A stretch of 23,112 nt of DNA from DAOTVD01 sp034437075 (lineage in GTDB: Bacteria; Chloroflexota; Anaerolineae; Aggregatilineales; J027): NCBI GenBank assembly GCA_034437075.1, contig DAOTVD010000407.1, positions 1 to 23,112 of the forward strand. The letters run 5' to 3'. Shown one piece after another: positions 7,802 to 15,758 of this stretch. A model generated the notes under the pieces. It was not told the DNA's origin. It ran no database searches and saw nothing but the letters and a program-made list of their open reading frames with translations. The position numbers and the translations under genes were made by a program. Position 1 is the stretch's first letter. Every line of letters starts with the position of its first letter.

Positions 7802-7982
7802 TAAGGCTTTTCCAAGTATTTAACTATGCCGCTTGCTTTTGTCGAAAAGGATACCGGCTTGATTTTACCCCCCTCTAGCTCCCCCCGAATTCGGGGGGGG
7901 GCTATTATGCGCACGAGTAAGTTCTCCCCCCGAATTCGGGGAGGGGCTGGGGAGGGGTAATTATTTTTCTGGAAAAGCCTAA
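7802..7982. mobile_element. 175-bp foldback (MITE-like) element, copy 1, with TAA target duplication
   Basis: The element spans 7805-7979, starts GGCTTTTCCA and ends TGGAAAAGCC (perfect 10-bp inverted ends), and is flanked by TAA at 7802-7804 and 7980-7982. Inside are two arms centred on GAATTC within C/G runs, at 7881-7900 and 7926-7941, around a 25-bp core at 7901-7925. The left side holds about 38 extra bases without a partner on the right. It encodes no protein. A second 175-bp copy is at 15572-15746. A 3-bp T-A/T-A duplication with short inverted ends is typical of IS5-superfamily elements of the IS1031 type, which would have to supply the transposase. It sits between the end of a plus-strand pseudogene and the end of a minus-strand gene. 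Confidence 0.85.
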
Positions 7983-8030
7983 GGCTCTTTCCAGATGGCC
8001 TCGCCTTGGCAAAGACTTTTCTTGCCCCGC

Positions 8031-9659
8031 TTAGCGCAGCCAGCTAATCTGGTTGATGGGGTCGATGCGGCCCTGGTTCGCGCGCCGAAATTCGTCGCCT
8101 GGGCCTTCCATAAAGCCTTGATATTCTGCGTTCTCGAAGCCGCCGACGCGCCAATCGCCCAAGACCATCGGCGCGAAGGGCGTTTCGGGCGGGCAATCGA
8201 AGCAGTCAATCGGCATCCATTCGCCGTTATAGCGCCGCCCAAAGTGCAGATGCGTGGCGCTGCTGAAACCGCCCTCGCAGGACGGGTTGCCGATGGTGTC
8301 GCCCGTTTCCACGACCGTCCCGGCTTCGACCATGGCTTCGTTATCGGCAATATGCAAGTAGACAATCGTCCAGCCCGTGTACTCGTTGCCATCCATGTCT
8401 AAATCTAGGATGACGAAACCGCCCGCTGCCCGCGCGATGACGCCTGGCGCAACGGCAGTCACGACGAAGGGCGACACATAGCAAAATCCCTGCCGCGCGA
8501 TGAGTTCATCTGGCGGGGCGGGCGGCGCGAAGTCGATACTCGCCCAGGCCGAGCCGTTGTTATAGCCCCCGTGCGGCCCGCCCGTATAAAACCAGATTTC
8601 ATCCTGCGGGAAGGGCAACGCGAGCTCTGGCTGGCGCAAATTGGCGGGGATGAGCGGCTCGTATGCCCCCAAAAATGGATCGCCAAACAGGCTTAAATAT
8701 TGCTGAAAGAAGCCCTCGGCGCTCACGTCGATCAGCCATTGTTCCACGGTGTTGTCGCGGCTGAGGAAGTATTGCACGGCGGCGGTGCCGGGGTTCAGGC
8801 TCGGCGCCATTTCGATGGTGCGCCCGTCAGCGAAGGTAATCGTATTGATGCCGCGATACTTCCAACCGTAATAGCCGAAGTTTAGCGCGTTGGCGGTGTC
8901 GAGCAATTGGTCGTACAGGCCCGCGCGGTTGATGTTCAGCAAGCCCATGGGGTAAGCAGCGGCGGACTCGCTCACGGTGGGCGCGTTCAGCCATCCGCCG
9001 CGATACTCTAGCAAGGCCAACAGCACACGCGGGTTGACGCTGTAGTTCTGCGCGACTTCGGCCAGCAGTTCAATACCGCTGACGTAATCCTCGCCGATTT
9101 CCTCGGAATAAGCGCGCAGAAAGCCGGTTTTGGTTTTCATATAGTCGGCCACGTCAAAATCGGCGGCGGTGGGGCTATACACGACCTCGCTATCGGGCAC
9201 GAGCTTGAAATCCGGCCCGATACGCGGCGCGGCGGCCACTTCGGCGGGCGTGGGGTCGGCCTCTTGCTGAGGAATGGCCAACTGCTGGCCGACCTCCACC
9301 AGATTGGGGTTGGTGATGTTGTTGGCGGCGATGATGTCCGCCAGGGGCACCCCGGCGGCCTGGGCAATTTCCGCGAGTGTATCGCCTTGTTGCACGGTGT
9401 AGGTGCTGCCCGTTTCGATGGAAAAGCCCTGCCCGCCCGCGACGACCGAGCGCGTGGGGTTGGCCGTGGGAGCGATGGGCGTATCGGTGGGGTCATCCGG
9501 CGTGGGGCTGACGCTCAGCACGCGCTCGCCACCGGGGAACGTGGCGGTCACATAAATGATCTCTTCGGTACCGGGGCGGGCGCAGGCCAACCCGGCCAAA
9601 AACAGCATCACCAGCACGAAGGCCGGCGCGAATTGTCGTAGCGTTGTTAGGCGTATCAT
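8031..9659 (-). CDS. LysM and M23 peptidase-domain cell-envelope protein
   Basis: A 542-aa protein with an N-terminal hydrophobic export segment ending LAGLAC; C26 could be lipidated, but the lipobox is not canonical. A Pro/Thr linker follows, then a LysM peptidoglycan-binding domain at about 87-130 (YTVQQGDTLAEIA, GQQLAIP). Residues about 175-335 are helical and resemble a lysozyme-like region (VNPRVLLALLEY). The C-terminal part is a zinc M23/LytM-type endopeptidase: H363 (GGPHGG) and D376 (ASIDFA) are the first ligands, and HLHF (H470, H472) gives the last ligand and a catalytic His. It should cut peptide bridges in the wall outside the membrane. The gene is alone on the minus strand, divergent from the AI-2E-family gene. 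Confidence 0.9.
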   Translation of the reverse strand: MIRLTTLRQFAPAFVLVMLFLAGLACARPGTEEIIYVTATFPGGERVLSVSPTPDDPTDTPIAPTANPTRSVVAGGQGFSIETGSTYTVQQGDTLAEIAQAAGVPLADIIAANNITNPNLVEVGQQLAIPQQEADPTPAEVAAAPRIGPDFKLVPDSEVVYSPTAADFDVADYMKTKTGFLRAYSEEIGEDYVSGIELLAEVAQNYSVNPRVLLALLEYRGGWLNAPTVSESAAAYPMGLLNINRAGLYDQLLDTANALNFGYYGWKYRGINTITFADGRTIEMAPSLNPGTAAVQYFLSRDNTVEQWLIDVSAEGFFQQYLSLFGDPFLGAYEPLIPANLRQPELALPFPQDEIWFYTGGPHGGYNNGSAWASIDFAPPAPPDELIARQGFCYVSPFVVTAVAPGVIARAAGGFVILDLDMDGNEYTGWTIVYLHIADNEAMVEAGTVVETGDTIGNPSCEGGFSSATHLHFGRRYNGEWMPIDCFDCPPETPFAPMVLGDWRVGGFENAEYQGFMEGPGDEFRRANQGRIDPINQISWLR

Positions 9660-9789
9660 ACGCCCATTTTAGCATTATCCTCGGCGGGCGGGCTATGCCA
9701 CAATCCACCCGGCCCGAAGGGCCACTGACGCGCGCTTGAGGATTGCGATAAGATAAAACGACATCGCTGGACACACTCTCAAATTACCT

Positions 9790-10971
9790 ATGACTTTTGC
9801 TGATTTCATCAAACGCACCATCGCATTCATCGTCCTGACCCTGGGTAGCGTGGGCGCGATCATCATCATCTGGACAGTGCGCGACTTCCTGCTGCTGGTA
9901 CTCACTGGATGGGTGCTGGCGGTGGCGCTGGATGTGCCGATTGGCCATTTGCAGCGCTTGCGCATCCCGCGCAATCTGTCGATTGCGCTGGTGTTTAGTG
10001 GCCTGGCCTTGCTCGTGTTGCTGGTGGTGGTGTTGGCCTTGCCACCGATCCTTACCGAAACCATTAAGCTGCTAGAGAGCTTGCCCGGCATTATCGAAAC
10101 GCTGGTGGCCGATTATGCGACCTTTTACGAAGATAGCGGCGACATCCAAGCCTATCTGCCCGAGATCACGCTAGAGGATTATTATCGTACCTTCGAGCCA
10201 GAGGCCCTGCCCGACAGCGAATTGGGCGACATGCCCGAAGACCCCATCTTTTCGCCGCAAAATCTGGTCGATCAGGCCGTGCCAGTCATCACGCGCGCGA
10301 CCAATTTGCTCGGGGCGATTCTGGCGGATGCGGCGCTGGTGTTGTTCATCGCGCTGTATTTTCTGCTCGATCCGCTGCCGTATTACGAGGGCATCGTGAT
10401 GCTGGTGCCACGCCGCCTAGAGCAGCGCGCCGTGGAGATCATCAACGATGTGCGCGAGATCATCGTCAACTGGCTGAGCGCGCTAGTGGTGGCCAGTAGC
10501 ACCAGTTGGCTGCTGACCTTTTTCGCGCTAGGGTTGCTGCTGAACATCCCGAATGCGGCCATCTTGGGTTTGGTGGCCGCCTTTAGTAAAATCGTCCCCA
10601 ATCTGGGGTATTACCTGAGCATCGTGCCAATTATGATCGTCACGCTGGCGGATGACCCGGCCAAATTGCCCGCCGCGCTTTTTCTATATACGCTCTTTAA
10701 CGAGATCGAGAGCAAGGCGATTACGCCATATTTTGTGAAATCGACGCTGCATTTACCCGCCGGGCTGGTGCTGGCCTTTCAACTATTGGCCGGGCTGTAT
10801 CTGGGCTTTTTGGGCGTCTTGCTGGCTATCCCGATCCTCTCGATTGTGATTTTGCTCATCCGCGAACTCTATATCCTGGATACGCTGAAGAAGCCGCGCC
10901 GCAGTTTCCAGATTCAAAAGCAAGTGACCGGCGGACTGGTCTACATCTCGCAACCGGAGCGCGACGACTGA
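9790..10971 (+). CDS. AI-2E/PerM-family membrane transporter
   Basis: A 393-aa integral membrane protein. It starts with two closely spaced hydrophobic segments (residues about 10-45), then a third (about 60-85), a soluble loop with Asp/Glu-rich sequence (about 105-160), and five further segments. The C-terminal half has the family pattern PNLGYYLSIVPIMIV, HLPAGLVLAFQLLAGLYLG and GVLLAIP. Family members export autoinducer-2 (TqsA), exchange Na+ or Li+ for H+, or have unknown cargo, so only the family can be called. It is transcribed divergently from the LysM/M23 gene, with promoters expected in the 130-base gap. Confidence 0.92.
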   Translation: MTFADFIKRTIAFIVLTLGSVGAIIIIWTVRDFLLLVLTGWVLAVALDVPIGHLQRLRIPRNLSIALVFSGLALLVLLVVVLALPPILTETIKLLESLPGIIETLVADYATFYEDSGDIQAYLPEITLEDYYRTFEPEALPDSELGDMPEDPIFSPQNLVDQAVPVITRATNLLGAILADAALVLFIALYFLLDPLPYYEGIVMLVPRRLEQRAVEIINDVREIIVNWLSALVVASSTSWLLTFFALGLLLNIPNAAILGLVAAFSKIVPNLGYYLSIVPIMIVTLADDPAKLPAALFLYTLFNEIESKAITPYFVKSTLHLPAGLVLAFQLLAGLYLGFLGVLLAIPILSIVILLIRELYILDTLKKPRRSFQIQKQVTGGLVYISQPERDD

Positions 10972-11011
10972 TGGATTGCTCATCTAATTTTGGGTAAATC
11001 TTAATGGTTGG

Positions 11012-11037
11012 GCCTAAATGCATTTGTTAGGCTTTAT
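11012..11037 (+). terminator. Possible weak terminator after the AI-2E-family gene
   Basis: GCCTAA at 11012-11017 and TTAGGC at 11027-11032 form a 6-bp stem with a 9-base loop, followed by TTTAT. The stem is short and the T run interrupted, so the call is tentative. Confidence 0.3.
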
Positions 11038-11098
11038 ATAACAGGGCGGCCATACGCTTGCCCTTAAGCCAACCGAACAACCAACAAGGAGAACCCCC

Positions 11099-11308
11099 AT
11101 GGCGAACAATCCCCAACATACGACGACCTGGCCCGACTTGGCCATCGGCCTCTACGACCGCCTGACCGGGCGCGGCTCGGAAATCACCTACGAACTCGAT
11201 GAGATGGAAATCATGGTGCCCAGCGGCACGGGTGAAGACGCCGAATATGCGCGTTGGCAGGTCAACGGCAAGTTGCGCATCCGCACGCGCGACGACGCAC
11301 AGAATTAA
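11099..11308 (+). CDS. Small hypothetical protein (69 aa)
   Basis: ATG 11099 is preceded by AAGGAG at 11086-11091. The protein begins MANNPQHTTTWPDLAIGLYD, then a short acidic beta-rich part (ELDEMEIMVPSG, ARWQVNGKLRIRTRD). No membrane segment, metal motif or known family is visible. Its stop shares one base with the start of the next gene (TAATG), so the two are translationally coupled and probably act together. Confidence 0.8.
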   Translation: MANNPQHTTTWPDLAIGLYDRLTGRGSEITYELDEMEIMVPSGTGEDAEYARWQVNGKLRIRTRDDAQN

Positions 11309-11658
11309 TGGCCCGCCAGCTTGATATGGTCGCGGACCTCACACTAACGATCAACGACGAAGTGGTGGTCATCCAAGGGGATGGCGACACCCTCGTCGTT
11401 GATCTGCCGTCCGTGCGGGCTGTGCGCGCGCTGGTGCAGCCCATTAGGCAATACGCGCCCTTACGCGCTGGGGCGCGCCGCCTGGCCCAAGGCTGGGGTA
11501 TGACGGGCGTGCAGGTGCTGGTGCGTTTGCAAGGCCAACCTATCGCGACCCTGGCCCCTGGTGCGGGGGGCTGGTTCGCCCGGCAATTGGGCTATCCGGC
11601 GCTGGATATTCAGCCCGTGGGCTTGTTCCGGGCTTTGGTGCGGGGCAAGGGCCGCTAG
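11308..11658 (+). CDS. Hypothetical protein (116 aa) coupled to the 69-aa gene
   Basis: The start ATG at 11308 overlaps the previous stop by one base (TAATG). A farther upstream in-frame ATG at 11254 lies inside the 69-aa gene and was not chosen. The sequence has an N-terminal strand pair (LTLTINDEVVVIQGDGDTLVVDLP), a helix-like RAVRALVQPIRQYAPLRAGARRLA, another strand pair (VQVLVRLQGQPIATLAPG) and a basic end. I do not recognise the family. The stop codon overlaps the convergent stop of the kinase gene within a CTAG at 11655-11658. Confidence 0.8.
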   Translation: MARQLDMVADLTLTINDEVVVIQGDGDTLVVDLPSVRAVRALVQPIRQYAPLRAGARRLAQGWGMTGVQVLVRLQGQPIATLAPGAGGWFARQLGYPALDIQPVGLFRALVRGKGR

Positions 11659-13790
11659 CGCGCGGCGTCGGCGAGTTGCCCCTGCGCGGGGTGATCGCGC
11701 CGACACAACACCAGCAGCTTTAAGTCGGCATGGCGGCGCGCCAATTCGGTGAAAATATCCACGCTCGCATCATCGGCCCATTGAATATCCTCAAGCTGGA
11801 TGATGACCATTCCCCGCGCGGCCACGGCATGCAGCACGCGCAGGATGCCATCCTCGGCGCGCTCGAATAAACCTTCGGGGTCATGCCGCAACGCGCGTAC
11901 ATAGGGGCTCTCAAGCTCGTAACCAATAACATACCCGATGAGATGCGCCATTAGCCCACTGGGCGCATTGAGCAGAAAACCGATGCGGTGTTCGAGTTGG
12001 GCGCGCAGGATGTCGAGCTCGGCATCGCGGGCCAACCCCAGCAGATTATCGAGCAAATCGCCCACTAACGCATAGGGGCGATGGCGCCCGGCGGGCACGG
12101 CTCGGCCCAATACATGCAAATAGGCCGCGTCTTCGGCTGCGGTCCACTCGAAGAAGCTACTCAATAAGGACGAGCGCTGGCCGTTGCTTTCGCTGACGAT
12201 GGTGATAATCGTGGTTGTGCCATTATCCGCGCGGCGGTAAGCGTCTTGCAGGGCGCGCAGGTCGTCGCTTGGGGGGGCGGGCTCGTCCGTGTAGGAGCCA
12301 TCGGTACTAAAGGCGCTGGTGTGGGCATAGCGCACCCGGTAGGCCAGGAATTTACGTTCATCGGCCAACCGCACCGGGGGCGCGGCTTCGAAATCCACTT
12401 TGGCGCGCAGGTGCAAAAAGACCTCGTGCGATACCACCAAGCCCGGGACGCGCCGCGCGAGAAATGCCTGGGCAAGTTCCATGCCTTCGCCAGAGATGTC
12501 TAGAATATCGCCTTGCAAATTTTGCAAGACCATGACGCTGCCCATCACCAGGCCCAGGCTCAGTTCAACGTCTTGGGTATCGACCGTATTCACCGCGCGC
12601 AAGAGTTCCATAGCCAGATTAGCGGCGTGCTGGGGGTCGTCTTTGTGCATAGCGTGCAGGCCCCACACAGCCAGAAAATCATCGCCGCGCGCGGACACGA
12701 TATGGCCTTCGTAGGGGCCAACGCGCTCGTGGACGCTGCGCCAAAATACGTCGCGGGCGGGGCCACGTAAGCCCGAGACATCCGCGCGCAAGATGGTCAG
12801 CACACCATGTTTTTGGGCTGTGGCGGTGGTGTCGTGCTGGCGTTCGCTCGTGGGGTCAACGCGGACTTCCGCACCGATCCAAGCTTGGGCGGCGGCTTCT
12901 TCCATATCCAGGCGAATATCGGACATGCTATCCGGTTCGCCCAGCAGGGCTTCGGCGGCTTGCTCGGCGAATAGCGCTGCGCTGGCGGGCCGGTCGTCAG
13001 GATTTTTGGCCATGGCGTATTGCAAAAGCGCATCTAATTTGTGCGAGAGCGCCGGGTTGAGCTCACGCGCCGAGGGGATGTCTTCTTTCAGGTGTTTGAT
13101 GATCACGCCCATAGGGTTGGCTGCGACATAAGGCAAGCGCCCGGTGGTCAGTTGGAACAACAGCACGCCCATGGCGTAAATGTCTGCCCGATGATTGACC
13201 GTGCTTTCGCCCAGGGCTTGTTCGGGGGCCATATAATCGGGCGTGCCTACGGCTATCCCTTCGCCGGTTAGGTCGCTGCGCTCGCCCGACCAGGCGCTTT
13301 CGCGGTTGACCATGCGCGCGACGCCGAAATCCACCACGAAGGCATTCCCTTCGCTGTCTAACATAATGTTGGAGGGCTTCAAGTCGCGATGAATGACGCC
13401 TTCGCGGTGCGCATAATCGACGGCCTGGCCGATCTGGCGAAAGAGGAAGGCGATATCTCCGGCGGGCATGGGGCCGCGCAAGAGCACATCGTTTAGCGTG
13501 CCGGTTTCCAGGTAGCGCATCACGATATAGGGCGGAACATGGCTGCTGTTAAAGTCGTATACGGGCAAAATATGCGGGTGTTCCAGCCGAGCCACCAGCA
13601 GGGCCTCGCGCTGAAAGCGTTCTAGCGCGTTGGTATTCTGGGCGATGTCGGCATCAATGATCTTCAGCGCCACCAAGCGATCCATGCTAATCTGGCGGGC
13701 TTTATACACCCGGGCCATGCCGCCGATACCGACTTGTTCTAAAATTTCATATGAGCCGATCTGTTGCCCAATCAGCGTATCTGCATCCAT
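11655..13790 (-). CDS. Ser/Thr protein kinase fused to cyclase-like and truncated AAA-like regions
   Basis: A 711-aa protein. Residues 1-280 are a complete Hanks-type kinase: Gly loop GIGGMARV (21-28), K43, E62, HRDLKPSN with D136, DFG at 154-156, then APEQ. Residues about 325-490 resemble a class III nucleotide cyclase homology domain (LRADVSGL, SARGDDFLAVWG). The third part looks like the AAA/NACHT-type ATPase that follows such cyclases, but the P-loop region (SESNGQRSSLL, 533-543) has no GKS/T, and the chain ends soon after a Walker B-like QLEDIQWADD (665-674). Related proteins usually continue several hundred residues with TPR repeats. Kinase activity is likely; the ATPase part looks dead and cut short. 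No membrane segment is seen. Confidence 0.9.
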   Translation of the reverse strand: MDADTLIGQQIGSYEILEQVGIGGMARVYKARQISMDRLVALKIIDADIAQNTNALERFQREALLVARLEHPHILPVYDFNSSHVPPYIVMRYLETGTLNDVLLRGPMPAGDIAFLFRQIGQAVDYAHREGVIHRDLKPSNIMLDSEGNAFVVDFGVARMVNRESAWSGERSDLTGEGIAVGTPDYMAPEQALGESTVNHRADIYAMGVLLFQLTTGRLPYVAANPMGVIIKHLKEDIPSARELNPALSHKLDALLQYAMAKNPDDRPASAALFAEQAAEALLGEPDSMSDIRLDMEEAAAQAWIGAEVRVDPTSERQHDTTATAQKHGVLTILRADVSGLRGPARDVFWRSVHERVGPYEGHIVSARGDDFLAVWGLHAMHKDDPQHAANLAMELLRAVNTVDTQDVELSLGLVMGSVMVLQNLQGDILDISGEGMELAQAFLARRVPGLVVSHEVFLHLRAKVDFEAAPPVRLADERKFLAYRVRYAHTSAFSTDGSYTDEPAPPSDDLRALQDAYRRADNGTTTIITIVSESNGQRSSLLSSFFEWTAAEDAAYLHVLGRAVPAGRHRPYALVGDLLDNLLGLARDAELDILRAQLEHRIGFLLNAPSGLMAHLIGYVIGYELESPYVRALRHDPEGLFERAEDGILRVLHAVAARGMVIIQLEDIQWADDASVDIFTELARRHADLKLLVLCRRDHPAQGQLADAAR

Positions 13791-13882
13791 AAGCCACCCT
13801 ATACTGTGCTATCACTTCCATTATGCGGGATAGTGGGCCGAAAGCCAACCATTCGGCGCAAGGGCATAGGGTGATAGGCGCG

Positions 13883-14257
13883 TTAATCGGGCAACGCGGC
13901 CAAGGCTTCGCGGTCGGCCTTGCGCAAACCCTTCACGACTAGCGCATACGAATCGTCTATCCACGCGAGGACTTCTTCGGCGGGGATTGTTTCGTCGCAG
14001 GTGACCGTGTTCCAGTGTTCTTTGTTCATATAGTAGCCCGGTTGCACGGCCTCGTAGGTTGCGCGGAGTGCCTGCGCGAGGGTCGGATCGCATTTCAGCG
14101 TGATTTTGGGCGGTTCGTCGGCGGGGACTGCGGTCGGGATGAGGGCGAACATTTTGCCCATCACCTTAAAGACCAGCGCGGTGTCATCAAAAGGATAGGT
14201 TTCGGTGGCGCCTTTGTAGGCCGCGCAGCGCGCGATGAGATGGCCTTGGGTTAGCAT
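13883..14257 (-). CDS. MmcQ/YjbR family protein
   Basis: A 124-aa protein of the MmcQ/YjbR (CyaY-like fold) family. Family marks are KGATETYPFDDTALVFKV, GKMFALI, ITLKCDP, PGYYMNKEHWNTV and a final WIDDSYALVVKGL. A GGAGG ribosome site places the start at ATG 14257; the farther GTG at 14284 would overlap the kinase stop upstream and lacks this support. The family has been described as DNA-binding-like, but its function is unsettled. It lies between the histidine-kinase and Ser/Thr-kinase genes on the same strand, 23 bases after the former. Confidence 0.92.
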   Translation of the reverse strand: MLTQGHLIARCAAYKGATETYPFDDTALVFKVMGKMFALIPTAVPADEPPKITLKCDPTLAQALRATYEAVQPGYYMNKEHWNTVTCDETIPAEEVLAWIDDSYALVVKGLRKADREALAALPD

Positions 14258-14280
14258 ATAGCCTCCGTTTGAATTGAGCG

Positions 14281-15408
14281 TCACAACGGCAAGCCGACGA
14301 TGGCCTGCGTGCCGCCGCTGGGCACAGGGTTGAGTTCTAGCGTGCCCCCATGGGCTTTGATGATCCGGTAAGCCAAGGGCAAACCCATCCCGATACCTTG
14401 CTGTTCATCCTTGTCGCGTTCGATCTGGCCGAAGTCTTCCATGGCGACGACCAGCATATCCGGCGGAATGCCTGGCCCGCTGTCGATGACGCTCAGCCAC
14501 ACAACATCCTCGGTCTGATGATGCGTGATATACACCGTGCCGCCCTCGGGCGAAAACGAAATCGCGTTCGTGATGAGTTCGGCCAGGGCATGTTGCAGCG
14601 AGCTTGAATTGCATAAAATGCGCGGCTCGGCACCGTCGTCGGGGTCTTGCACTTGCACGTCGATGTCCGTATGGCGATAGATAAATTGATGGGCCAGGCT
14701 GACCGAGGCTTGCAAAACTTCCATCAGGGGCAAATCGTCGCTGTTTTGGGCGATGGTCTCTGGGCTAAGAATGCCCGTTTCGACCTGCGTGAGTAGTACC
14801 ATTTGCTCTACCAAATGTTTGAGGCGGCGCGTGCCGGTAGACATCATGGCCAGCAATTCGCGCTGTTCTTCCACGGTCATATCATCTAATTGCAGCCATA
14901 GTAAATCCTGCGACATGGTAATGGAAATCAGCGGCGTGCGTAGCTCGTGGGCCATGACCAAACTCAGGCGCTTTTTGGCGCGCTCGATGCGGGCTTCTTG
15001 CGCTTTGTGCATACCCAAGAGCTTTTGATGCTTCAGCAACTGTGTATTGACCGCCGAAAGTAATTCGGTGCGTTCGAGCGGTTTGCTAAGCACATCATCC
15101 GCGCCCATTTCCATCCCAGCGCGGCGCTCGTTTTCGCTGGGCGCGGCAGCCAATAGAATAATGGGCAAGAGGGTCGTCTTATCATCTTCGCGCAGCGCGC
15201 GCAGTACGTCGAAGCCATCCACACCGGGCAATTGCAGCGCGCATAAGACCAAATCCGGCGCATGTTGTTTGGCCATGCGCACACCTTGCGTACCATCTTT
15301 GGCTTCTAGCACCCCAAAACCAGCCTGTTGCAGGTATTTTCGGGCCAGCTTACGAACCAGAATATCGAAGTCAATTACCAGGATGCTACGTTCTACTGCG
15401 TTACTCAA
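14281..15408 (-). CDS. Histidine kinase with an N-terminal pseudo-receiver domain
   Basis: A 375-aa soluble protein. Residues about 8-125 have a response-regulator receiver fold, but the phosphorylatable Asp is A57 (LVLCALQLPG), the acidic pair reads D13-F14, and the switch Thr/Ser is A87; K109 is kept. The kinase part has the H-box HELRTPL with H154, the N-box ELITNAISFSPEGG, and G boxes DSGPGIPP and GIGMGLPLA, so it looks active. No membrane or sensor domain is present, so the receiver-like domain probably acts as a binding or docking module. The start is TTG 15408, with GGAGTG about 11 bases upstream; no in-frame ATG precedes the domain. No response-regulator gene is next to it. Confidence 0.9.
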   Translation of the reverse strand: MSNAVERSILVIDFDILVRKLARKYLQQAGFGVLEAKDGTQGVRMAKQHAPDLVLCALQLPGVDGFDVLRALREDDKTTLLPIILLAAAPSENERRAGMEMGADDVLSKPLERTELLSAVNTQLLKHQKLLGMHKAQEARIERAKKRLSLVMAHELRTPLISITMSQDLLWLQLDDMTVEEQRELLAMMSTGTRRLKHLVEQMVLLTQVETGILSPETIAQNSDDLPLMEVLQASVSLAHQFIYRHTDIDVQVQDPDDGAEPRILCNSSSLQHALAELITNAISFSPEGGTVYITHHQTEDVVWLSVIDSGPGIPPDMLVVAMEDFGQIERDKDEQQGIGMGLPLAYRIIKAHGGTLELNPVPSGGTQAIVGLPL

Positions 15409-15568
15409 CGCCGCTATTTCACTCCTACTGGCACGCGCTTCAGTTACGCTATCACTGTAGCAGATGTCGGCGGATTTTGCACTCGGTTGACGGGCGGTAG
15501 CCGGGGCGCGTGCAGCAACATATGATTCTCAGGCGAGGCGGGCCACGCCCCCACGATCTGAGCGTTTT

Positions 15569-15749
15569 TTAGGCTTTTCCAAGTATTTAACTATGCCGCT
15601 TGCTTTTGTCGAAAAGGATACCGGCTTGATTTTACCCCCCTCTCGCTCCCCCCGAATTCGGGGGGAGAACTTACTCGTGCGCATAATAGCCCCTCCCTGA
15701 ATTTGGGGAGGGGCTGGGGAGGGGTAATTATTTTTCTGGAAAAGCCTTA
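15569..15749. mobile_element. 175-bp foldback (MITE-like) element, copy 2, with TTA target duplication
   Basis: The element spans 15572-15746 with the same GGCTTTTCCA/TGGAAAAGCC ends as copy 1 and exactly the same length, and is flanked by TTA at 15569-15571 and 15747-15749. The first 90 bases are nearly identical to copy 1. The central 25 bases at 15666-15690 are the exact reverse complement of copy 1 bases 7901-7925, while both outer parts keep their orientation. The right arm centre reads GAATTT in place of GAATTC. It encodes no protein and would need an external transposase. Confidence 0.85.
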
Positions 15750-15758
15750 TGGACAGTT

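Noticed and set aside
7802..7982. CRISPR-like or attenuator array because of repeated CCCCCCGAATTC units
   Set aside because: There are only two arms in inverted orientation inside an element with its own ends and target duplication; no spacers or regular repeats.
15528..15570. Hairpin with CTCAG/CTGAG and six T as a terminator
   Set aside because: No plus-strand gene lies upstream, the stem is short and broken, and the last T residues belong to the target site of the foldback element.
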